Made by a program: the position numbers and the translations under genes
The notes under the pieces: generated by a model
Seen by the model: the letters and a program-made list of their open reading frames with translations, nothing else
Told to the model about the DNA's origin: nothing
Databases searched by the model: none
In this document: one piece after another, positions 10,299 through 19,002 of the stretch
Layout of the letters: each line of letters begins with the position of its first letter
Numbering within the stretch: position 1 is the first letter of the stretch
DNA from: Rachicladosporium sp. CCFEE 5018
Lineage: Eukaryota > Ascomycota > Dothideomycetes > Cladosporiales > Cladosporiaceae
Direction of reading: 5' to 3'
DNA: 40,666 nucleotides
Assembly (NCBI GenBank): GCA_002077045.2
Contig: KZ111155.1
Location: 339,551-380,216, forward strand

Positions 10299-11527
10299 AT
10301 GGGCTTCATGAACATCTTCCCGCTTGCAGTAGGTGGTGCTTAACGTGATTGCACGACTACACTTGGCTGACTGCAGCACAGTTGTTGGCCTCGAGCGTAT
10401 ATGCTCATGGACCACATGGACCACCCGCGAAGGCACCATGCGGGCACAATGCAAGCGAGATACGCATGAACCAGATACAAGTCATCGGCACGCACAACAG
10501 CTATCACCGCGAAATCAGCTTGCCCGAACGCGCCATCTTCGAGAAGTATGTGCCGAGCCCGGAGAACTACTACTACTCGCAAGCGACATTCGAGAACCAG
10601 CTCAGCCACCAATCCGTCCGGTCTCTAGAGATCGACTTGCACTCTGATACTGTTGGTGGCCTGTACGCACAGCCGCTGATCTGGAAGCTGTCCAATCTCA
10701 AGAATGCCACGATCCCATTTCATGACGCAAATATGACCAAGCCCGGCATCAAAGTCTTCCACATTACCGATCTGGACACGAACGCCATCTGCCATACCTT
10801 CACAGAGTGCTTATGGCAGCTCAAGGGATGGTCGGACGCGCATCCTCGCCACCTCCCCATCTTGATCGATCTCGAGCTGAAGACAGATGCCGCAGCCTGT
10901 GGTGCCGGAGGTGTCTGCGCTGATGAAGCGAAGAACTGGACGCTCCCACGACTGCTGAACGTCGATGCCGAGATCCGCGCGGTGCTGCCCAAGTCGCAAG
11001 TGATCATCCCCGACGACATCCGGCAAGGCAACTTGACCCTCGAGCAATCAGTGCTTCAGCACGGCTGGCTGACACTCGGTCAAGCTCGTGGCAAGTTCAT
11101 GTTCTATTTCGACAACGAGCCTGACGTTACGAATCCCAGCAGTCCGCGAAACCTGTACCGCAGCGACGGACATGAGTCTTTGCAGGGGAGAACTGTGTTC
11201 ACCAACTCCCTCGAAGGCGACGCTGATGCGGCGTTCATCAAGTACAACAGCCCCACAAACACCACCGACATTCAGCGGCTTGTACGCAAGGGCTATATCT
11301 TGAGGACCCGAGCAGATGAGCCTATTGTTACAGTGCTGAATCACGACACCACCATGCGTGAGCTAGCATTCGCGAGCAGTGCCCAGATTGTCAGCACAGA
11401 CTATCCGGTTTATGGCATGTCGAGTCGCTGGGACTGGGACTATGCCGTCCAGCTCCCGAATGCGGCAGTCGGACGATGCAATCCTGTCTCTACGCCGGAG
11501 TGGTGCAATGATGCCTGGATAAAGTAG
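10299..11527 (+). CDS. Secreted PI-PLC-like phosphodiesterase (calcium-dependent phosphoinositide phospholipase C family)
   Basis: Two exons, 10299-10328 and 10382-11527, encode 391 aa. The long frame has no ATG at its start; a ten-codon first exon (MGFMNIFPLA) with a GTAGGT donor joins at the acceptor ending 10381 and completes a signal peptide, ...PLALLASSVYAHG. The mature part has QVIGTHNSYHREI near its N-terminus with the first catalytic His, SLEIDLHSD, KVFHITDLD, and ILIDLELKTD, the order of the PI-PLC TIM-barrel superfamily and of the bacterial/fungal Ca2+-dependent branch. Paired Cys near the C-terminus fit a secreted protein. It probably cleaves a phosphodiester, possibly phosphoinositide or glycerophosphodiester headgroups, outside the cell; the substrate is inference. 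The second Met, four codons in, is an alternative start. Confidence 0.87.
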
Positions 11528-11620
11528 CCTTCCCACCATGTACCCATTGAAATCCTTCACGGGTGTAACGAGATAATGTCTCTTGTATGTTCACACCATC
11601 ACCAAGTATCTGACAATCAC

Positions 11621-12904
11621 TCAAGTGAAGCGCTCCCGGTCCTTCTGCTCGTCTGACCGCACATCGCGATCTGCTCGTGTGATATGCACTTCTGTCGTGC
11701 GACGGATCCAATGCCTGTCGGTTTCCCATCCACGGTCGTCCGCCGCCAATATGCTGTCTTCGTCGGAATCTTGGATCCTCGTAGCGGCTTTCTTTGGCAT
11801 GGCTGGCACATGACCTGCAGGACTTCGGGAAAGGTGCTTCAATCGCGTTGAGCTGGGCGTAGCTTGTCGATCACTTCCATGTGTGTATCCGAAGGCACCT
11901 CTACCCATGCCCCGGAGGTGCTTTCGGAAGAGCGGAACAAGAGCAGGTAAGCAGGTAAGGATGATCTGTTGTGTAGCGCACAGTCAGTAAGGATATTGTC
12001 GTACGCTCGCTTTGCCCAAGAGCCACCTACGCCGACGTTGATCTCGGCGGTACCCCATATTACAAGTGTGCTGTTATTGCCATCCTTAGCGACCTGTCGT
12101 ATCTGCAGCATCCGCATCACCGAGCAGATTGTGGTGAAGAGGCCGAGGACGAAGAGGAAGATCAAGCCCATCTTCCGCCTGCGGTCGATCTGCAGCTTCG
12201 CGAACACGGGTACGGGTAGCAAGAACACGATGATGTCGCATGCTATGGTTATTGCCGCTGTCGCATTCCAAGTAGGGTACAATGGTAAACATGACCCAGG
12301 TAGCGATGCCTCAAACGACTTCCGAAATGGTCGACACTGCAAGATGATCACCAGGGTGCAGGCGAAGTGTGAGATGATGATGAAGCCCATGAGGGACCAG
12401 GTGAGTCGCCGGAAAGTCACCATGCCGGGACTGACGAATCGAAGGTATGCGAAACAGAGTGCGACCTTGTAGCAGGTGATGCCGAGCATGTATATCGGTC
12501 GGGAAGAGAACTGGATCTTAGATGGCTCTCAGTATTCGTTGCCTTGAACAAGCATAGATACGTACCACCGAGTATTCAGCTAAGCTTGGCTTAGGTCGGA
12601 GAGCGACTGGTAAGCCTAGTCCCAGTCTCGTCTGGTATACGGCTAGCACATTGTAGATGATACAAGTAGCCTGTCGATCGTCATCAGAGGTGGCTATTGA
12701 TCGCCGTGTGGGAGCAGCACATACAGCTGCAAGAAAAGTCACATAGTCGTCCATGCCCGGTGCTTTGACGATCTTGAAACGAACATAGGCCCGCAGAGCA
12801 ACAATCAGGAGCATGGCGCTGGTCATCGACATAGCGACGCCGACAATAGTAGGGTAGGCCGACTCATCGTTGATCTCTGGCGTCGTGTGTAGCGTCCACA
12901 TCAT
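11621..12904 (-). CDS. Rhodopsin/SAT4-domain integral membrane protein (PTH11-like)
   Basis: Four exons read on the minus strand: 12904-12725, 12670-12566, 12510-12031 and 11965-11621, giving 369 aa. Introns are 54, 55 and 65 bases with GTATGT, GTACGT and GTAGGT donors. The fungal rhodopsin_dom signature is visible: an N-terminal TM with LRAYVRFKIVKAPGMDDYVT, then MLGITCYKVALCFAYLRF, HFACTLVIILQCRPF, WNATAAITIACDIIVFLLPVPVFAKLQIDRRRKMGLIFLFVLGLF, and VIWGTAEINVGIILTCLPALVPLF across the last junction. A charged cytoplasmic tail of about 95 residues follows. Seven TM segments are expected. PTH11-type relatives act as receptors for surface cues in plant pathogens; the ligand and role here are unknown. 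Intron 1 is 54 bases without a stop, so its retention would keep the frame. Confidence 0.85.
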
Positions 12905-13843
12905 GAACGTTTGTAAGGCGAGATACCGACACCAAACTCCAACGATGTCTCTGTCTAGCTGATGAGCGAATATGCCCAGTGCGGGATGTGCATGAGAGCG
13001 GCCTCGCACGACTTTGACCACCCAGTGCTGTGCCACTGCGCTCCATCACTCGAGGCATGATGGTCGAGATACCAGGGTAAAAGCAACGAGATTCTCTCAC
13101 GTCCTTGAATCATGCTGGCGCTGTTGGCGGTCGTCATTGGCCACATCGGAATGATATCCTACAATGCCGTGCCAAGGTGTTTTTGCAGGGTCTATTCATT
13201 GGCCATCCGAAGCACCGGTACCTACCATGTTCCCGAGTAAGTTGAATGTGTCACATGTCGGATCAATAATGTTTTTTGTTCTTGAGCTGCAGAGTCTCTG
13301 TCAGGATGAGATGGTCGATAGTCGGCGTGCGCAGTAGACCGATGAGCCACATTGCGTCTGTGACGGTCTGATATTGAGCTTCCAGCACACCGCCCAAACG
13401 CCGCTAGTACGTGCCATCGCACGCATGTACAACTGCCGATTGGCAAAGTCATCTGGGTGAAGCACTTCATATATTGTAGTGCCGGGGACCGTCTGCCGGA
13501 CATGGAGGCGCAGGACCGCTAATGCTTTAGCTCATGCACTCGGGCCGTGGAGTCGGGAAATGAAATCTAATCCTTACTGCAACCGCGCCGCACGCGCGCA
13601 TTGTCGATAGTATGCCCGTCCTCAACGTGCAATCAATCGATCACATTTCCAATACAATGCCGAGGTGTATACGCCAGATACCTTCCGCGTCTGGTAAGCC
13701 GGAAGATGAGTCCTGAGGTAGCGTCGCTGCACGCCAAGTCCTGCCTGTTGCGCCAGGATCGTGGGGACTTTGGACTCCCAGGTTGCACGCCCGTCTCCTT
13801 GTAATCCGATCACACAGTCTTTCTCTTCGCAATAGTCGCAGTC
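12905..13843. other. Divergent intergenic region between SAT4-type and MFS genes
   Basis: About 0.94 kb between two divergently read genes, so it should contain both promoters. Frames at 12955-13146, 13222-13503 and 13622-13963 (minus) lack recognisable motifs. Confidence 0.4.
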
Positions 13844-15529
13844 ATGGCTTCCTCCGTCGAGCACGATGTGAAGCGCGAAAATATGGCCACTGTGAGATCT
13901 ATCGGCGATCATGCTGCTGGCGATCGTGACATTGACCAAGCGTACGCTTTTCTGAAAGCGCACGCTGCCGAAGGTGCGGTCAGCGAGCTCGCCTTCGCTC
14001 CCATCCGACGGAAGGTGGATTGGCGTCTGATCCCGGTGCTATTCCTGGTGTATGCCATGAACTTGATCGACAAGGTTTCATTGAACGTGAGTCGAAAGCG
14101 CTTGTCAAGCTGTCTCAGCGGGACTGACTTCCACACAGTATGCAGCAGTGATGGGACTGCCGAAAGACCTCAAACTGGGCGGCAACGACATCACCAACAC
14201 GGCGACAGCATTCTTCGCCGCTTACTTGGTTGCGGAGATTCCGACAGTATTCATCCTCAACAAGTTCCCAGCTGGGAAGTGGCTCGCGATCAACGTGGTG
14301 GGCTGGGGTATCGCCTGCGCCTGTACAGCGGCGGCGAAGAACTATGCGACTCTGGTCACCGCCCGAGTCTTCCTTGGCATGTTCGAGGCACCGGTTGTGC
14401 CCTGCATGATCCTCATCAGTAGTCAGTACTACACGAAGCGTGAGCAGTCTTCCAGGTTCGCATTCTGGTACTGCGGCCTAGGGGTGGGCCAGATCGTGGG
14501 CGGACTTCTGTCGTTCGCTTTCCAACATGTGCAGAACCCGCACTTCCAAGGATGGCGTATTATGTGGCTTGTGCTGGGGATTGTCACCGTTGTGCTCGGG
14601 GTGGTGACGTGGTTCGCTCTGCCAGACTCGCCAATGGCAGCTCGGTTCTTGACAGACGCGGAGAAGAGCGCCGTGCTGCAGCACGTGTCAGTCAATAGGA
14701 CTGGAGTATTGAACACTCACTTCAAGCCAGCACAGATTTTGGAGGCTGCTGGCGATCCGCAGATATGGCTGTTGGCGTTGATGACCGTGCTGGTATGTCT
14801 TCTTGCTCGGACTGCGCTAGACTCTCGCTGACACATTACAGCCATCAATCTCCGCCGGAGTCGTCACCACATACTCCGCAACTCTGATCCGTGGCTTCGG
14901 GTACTCCTCGAAGACTGCTGCTTTGTTGAACGTGCCCTCGGGCGCGATCTCGATTGTTGCCTGTCTCACGTGCGCTTTCGCAATCCAATATGGCTCCAAT
15001 CGATGGGCGTGGTACATCGCCTGCTGCATTCCGGGTATCATCGCAGGTGCCTTGCTGAGCTTCCTGCCGAAGTCAGCAAAGGGTGGATTACTGGCCGGCA
15101 TATATCTCATCAACTGCATCACCCCGACTGTGATCATCACCTATCAATGGACGGCGAGCAACACCGGAGGTGCGACGAAGAGAGCCTTTGCCTCTACGCT
15201 GATGTCGGCTGCGTTCGGAGTCGGTAATATTCTGGGTGAGGCACACTGTGCCCGAGACTATCGAAGTAGCCTATGCTAACACTCGTTCAGGCCCGCAGAC
15301 ATTTCAAGCCCGTGATGCGCCGCGGTACCTACCAGCAAAGCACGCCGTGCTCGCCACGCAGTGCGCTGCAGCAGCGCTTGCACTCGTGCTCCTGGCGTAC
15401 TATAAGTGGAGTAACGGGAGGAGAGATCGAGAGGGGCATGTCGGGGATGAAGCGTCAAATGCTTTTAACGAGGAGAAGTGGGCAAACCTGACGGACAAGC
15501 AGAATAAGGCTTTCAGGTATATGTATTGA
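13844..15529 (+). CDS. MFS transporter, anion:cation symporter (allantoate/carboxylate permease type)
   Basis: Four exons, 13844-14086, 14139-14792, 14842-15235 and 15291-15529, encode 509 aa; introns are 52, 49 and 55 bases, all with good donors (GTGAGT, GTATGT, GTGAGG). After a soluble N-terminus come VDWRLIPVLFLVYAMNLIDKVSLN (TM1 with the D-K/R pair of this family), FFAAYLVAEIPTVFIL, an ARVFLGMFEAPVVPCM segment, GWRIMWLVLG, and six more TM segments in the second half, ending with an acidic cytoplasmic tail. This is the Dal5/Tna1-like ACS family, which imports organic anions such as allantoate, nicotinate or pantothenate with protons at the plasma membrane. The exact substrate is unknown. 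An FAD monooxygenase lies 0.6 kb downstream on the same strand, which may hint at an aromatic or heterocyclic acid. Confidence 0.9.
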
Positions 15530-16121
15530 GAGTGACAGATAGAACACTCCGAGATACACTTACCGTTGCCCGGGGTTTTAGAGGTTTCTTGTGCGTGGAT
15601 CGACTCGGCTGCGTAGGTGAGCCCCTCTCGAGCGATTCATCGAGAGACATAAACCACTGTACGCACTCTTGCTGAGCACGACACTGCAGAGACAGCACAC
15701 GTAGCGCAATGATAATCCCGAATGCGTCACCAGACGCCCTGGATAAGACCGACTGGTCGTAGGAGCGTCGACTACCTGCTGAATCAGCCCTGGCGGTCGT
15801 TGGGGCGTGATTGAGATGTTCAGTAACTGCGCTGTCCCATATTGTTCGGTAAGCGAGCGTGCCATAGTTGGTCCTAGCAGATGGCACATGCACAAAGTAG
15901 AGTGCCTTGCAGTAGTGTCATCCTACTCATGCAGTAGTGTACTGCATGGAGTAGGCATCACACGAGTCCGCCACTTCCTCCCAATCGTTATCAGGTCGTC
16001 TTCCGTGAACGACTTCTGGGAAAGCCGCATTCGTGGACGTCTTGGCTCCTGTGGCGGGCACAGTTGCAGTGGGGTCGACCCTATATACAGTTCGCAGGAG
16101 GCCATCCTTTGGTCATTTACA
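15530..16121. other. Intergenic between MFS and FAD monooxygenase genes
   Basis: Nearly 0.6 kb that should hold the 3' end of the transporter transcript and the promoter of the monooxygenase. The only clear structure is the inverted repeat at 15922-15955, listed separately. Confidence 0.4.
15922..15955. repeat. Near-perfect inverted repeat in the monooxygenase upstream region
   Basis: The left arm 15922-15936 (CCTACTCATGCAGTA) and the right arm 15940-15955 are reverse complements except for one extra G, with a GTG centre. The inner part, CATGCAGTA-GTG-TACTGCATG, is exact. The word GCAGTAGTGT also occurs as a direct repeat at 15909-15918 and 15931-15940. The site is about 170 bases upstream of the monooxygenase ATG, which suits a dimeric regulator site; that role is inference. 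Confidence 0.6.
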
Positions 16122-17468
16122 ATGGCGAAGTCACACGTCCTGATCATCGGCGGAGGTATCGCAGGACTGCTCCTTGCCCAAGCTTTGAAACGAGAAGGGG
16201 TCGCTTTCACAGCCTTCGAGCGGGATCCAGATGCATATTTCAGAGGTTCGCCGAGAAGCAGCAGAGCTCTCATCCCATATGCTGACGTCTCGAAGGCAAA
16301 GGCTGGGGTCTCACACTTCACTGGGTGCTCGACACATTCTTGTCGCTACTACCTCAGCATCTCATCGACAGAATCCCAGAGACATTGGTCGACCCTGGTG
16401 CTGCGGCTCGAGGGGAGAACGGTCGTTTCCCATTCTTCGATCTGCAGAGCGGCGAGACCCGCTGGGTGGTGCCGCCGACCAAGCGACTCCGCATGTCGCG
16501 TGAGAAGCTTCGCAGGCTTTTGATGGACGGCATCGACGTGAAGTGGAGCAAGGAGCTCACTGACATCACCGAATCGCCTGAAGGCATCGTAGCTCACTTT
16601 GGAAACACCACTTACACCGGCTCGCATCTGGTTGGCTGCGACGGTGGACGATCGAGCACAAGACGTATTCTGTGTGCTGCGTCAGGCCATGATGCCACTA
16701 GCCAGTCCTTGCCCGTACGGCTGTTGGGCGCAAGTGTCGCGTGTGCCGCGTCTGTAGGCCAGAGAATGCAGCAGCTCGACCCATTCTTCTTCCAGGGTGG
16801 CGATCCAAAGACCAGCTCGTTTCACTTCTTCTCGTTTCTGGACACACCAGCGAACAACGATCGCGATGATAGCGACACCTTCGACTGCCAGATCATCGTG
16901 AGCTGGCCTTATCGGAGTGGCTTCCTGGGTCGCCATGAACCGAGCGAGGTGCCGGCTGGCAATGCAGAGCGTCTCAGCCTGATGAAAGAGATCTCGGAAG
17001 GCTGGACCTCGCCGTTCCGGGATGTTGTGCAGGGCATACCGGATGGTACACAAGTGCAGAGCATCAGGCTGGAAGACTGGGTGCCGGTGGTGGGTGCGTG
17101 GAGCAACATGGACGGAAGGGCGACGCTCCTGAGCGATGCAGCCCATGCTATGACGATGTGTAAGTGCTCTTGTTTGAGTCGTTACTACAGCAGCGCTGAA
17201 ATCTCGTGCAGATCGCGGCGAAGCTGCCAATCACGGTATCACAGACGTGCGCCGCTGGCTCGACGCGCATCTCGAAGTGTTGAAGGCTGAGCACCCTGAC
17301 GAGAAGGCACTCGCCGCGGCGTGTTCACTCTACGAGGGGGAGATGATTGCGCGCACGCGTGTCGCAGTCCTTGCGAGCAGGCAGGCATGTCTTGACGCGC
17401 ATGACTATAGTAGAATCAGCGACAATTCGCCACTCGTGTCGAGAAGAGCAATCGTGGCCGGGGCGTAG
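16122..17468 (+). CDS. FAD-dependent monooxygenase (group A flavoprotein)
   Basis: Three exons, 16122-16245, 16296-17159 and 17212-17468, encode 414 aa. Intron 1 has an unusual GTTCGC donor but a CTGAC branch site and restores the family block KGWGLTLHWVLDTF; intron 2 is GTAAGT...GCAG. Dinucleotide-binding GGGIAG lies at residues 10-15 and FERD follows. The DG motif is present as GCDGGRSSTRR. The second FAD motif reads LLSDAAHAM where most members have GD, so Gly is replaced by Ser. The protein then continues YRGEAANHGITDV. Group A enzymes hydroxylate or epoxidise small aromatic or polyketide substrates using NAD(P)H and O2. No membrane segment or targeting signal is evident. It follows the MFS gene on the same strand. 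Confidence 0.87.
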
Positions 17469-17949
17469 GGCGGTTGGACGGAGGGTGTAGCCTGTACGCA
17501 GAGCAGACCAAATGGTGAAGCGTAGATGTCGTCGATCAGAGCGGGCGTTCGGCCAACGCCTTCTCTACGCAGTAGTTGAAGAAGGTTCAGCTTAGTCACA
17601 ACCAGTCGTTCTCGTTCCAAGGTTCTGACACAGAATGCCACGACGGTGAGACGGGCGACAGATGAGTCAATACAATAAAGTCAACGAGGAGTAAAGAGCT
17701 GCACTCCGACGGAACGCGTCGTGGTAGCAGGATCGCCTGACGGCCAGGTAACTGCAGCGAGGCCGAGGGCAAGAGGGACGGGAGTAACGCGTATGCGGCT
17801 CCATATACCCGCGCGGCGTCAACCGCGCCTTGCGCGTCCATACACGGTCGTTCTTGCTTACTTGCGGACCTAGTTGAAGCGCGACTTCCTTCCATTGCAC
17901 GTTCCTGACCTGTATTGAATCCACCTATTGGTTAGATCTTGCGCCTCGA
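17469..17949. other. Intergenic between monooxygenase and GNAT genes
   Basis: About 0.48 kb with no supported gene; frames on the minus strand here (17405-17924) show no motifs. Confidence 0.4.
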
Positions 17950-18459
17950 ATGCCTACTATGGCAGAGCGTAGTCCCAGAAGATCGGCGTTCGCTATCACA
18001 CCCGCGACTAGCCCATCCGATCTCTCCGCAATTCGCACCCTCTTTACGGCCTACACTACCTGGCTGAACCTCGATCTAACATTTCAAGGCTTCGCCGACG
18101 AGCTCGCAAGCCTGCCGGGCAAGTACGCCCAACCAAATGGCACCCTCCTTCTCGCTCGCTTGACATCCAACGATAAAGCGATCGGCTGCGTCGCCCTCCG
18201 GCCTCTAGGCAACGACGGCTATTGCGAGATGAAGCGCCTGTACGTTGCTCCCGCCGGCCGCGGCCTCGGCGTTGGCAAAGCGCTAGCGGAGGCTGTGATT
18301 GATGAAGCAAGGAGAATAGGGTATCAGGCGATCAGATTGGACACGCTGCCATCGATGGGCGCGGCGAGGGGGTTGTACAAGACGCTGGGGTTCAGAGAGA
18401 TTGAAGCGTATTACGAGAGCCCACTGGAGGGAACTATCTTCCTGGAGCTGGAACTGTGA
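17950..18459 (+). CDS. GNAT-family N-acetyltransferase
   Basis: A single exon encodes 169 aa. The GNAT core is clear: strand 4 with CEMKRLYVAP, the acetyl-CoA pyrophosphate loop RGLGVGKALAEAVIDEA (motif A, Q/RxxGxG/A), then a QAIRLDTLPSMGAARGLYKTLGFREIEAYYE motif B ending in the family GF.E..Y pattern. It is a small, soluble, probably cytoplasmic enzyme that transfers an acetyl group to an amine; similar one-domain fungal proteins are annotated only as acetyltransferases. The substrate cannot be deduced. A second ATG three codons downstream (17959) is an alternative start. Confidence 0.9.
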   Translation: MPTMAERSPRRSAFAITPATSPSDLSAIRTLFTAYTTWLNLDLTFQGFADELASLPGKYAQPNGTLLLARLTSNDKAIGCVALRPLGNDGYCEMKRLYVAPAGRGLGVGKALAEAVIDEARRIGYQAIRLDTLPSMGAARGLYKTLGFREIEAYYESPLEGTIFLELEL

Positions 18460-19002
18460 GCGCGAGCTGACTTTTACTTCACGAATGGTCTTGAGGGCTG
18501 CATGATCGATCAACGGCACGATACAGACGCCAGATACTGCTGCCAGCTCTGGAACTGGACTGCGTCTGGACATCGCAGTACAAGCTTGGTCGCTGCGGCT
18601 GAGTAGATTGGGGCACTGCTTGACTTTTGGTAAACATAGGCATCGGCTTCGGAGCTCAGGTGGTTTTCGGGTACGCTCTCACGGCCTCAGGTACAATTTA
18701 TATGTGTGAGAGGGCGGTGCAGCCGACACCTTGGATACTAGGACGGGCAGCTTGGGAGTCAGGTGGTCTATCTCGAAGTTTGATAGCACATTTGGGGCGA
18801 GCATTAGAGCGGTGTGTGCGTGGGCGACGGATTTGGCGTCTATCTAGAGCTATGGCTATGGCTGCGCATTGTCGATCTGAAAGCTAAGTCTTCTCGATTA
18901 GCAGAGCAAAGCGGCAGTAGGAGCAGCGACGCTATCGTAGTACCTCACTCAATCTGGCCTGGATAGCCCAGCAGCATCGGGAGCCTTGCTTCGGTAGCCG
19001 CT
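18460..19002. other. Intergenic, 3' of GNAT and NPL4 (convergent)
   Basis: Convergent spacer. The frame at 18627-18887 lacks family resemblance and is not called. Confidence 0.4.

Noticed and set aside
15807..16121. N-terminal extension of the first FAD monooxygenase upstream of 16122
   Set aside because: The frame is open but encodes no family sequence; the flavin-binding strand begins right after the ATG at 16122 as in relatives.
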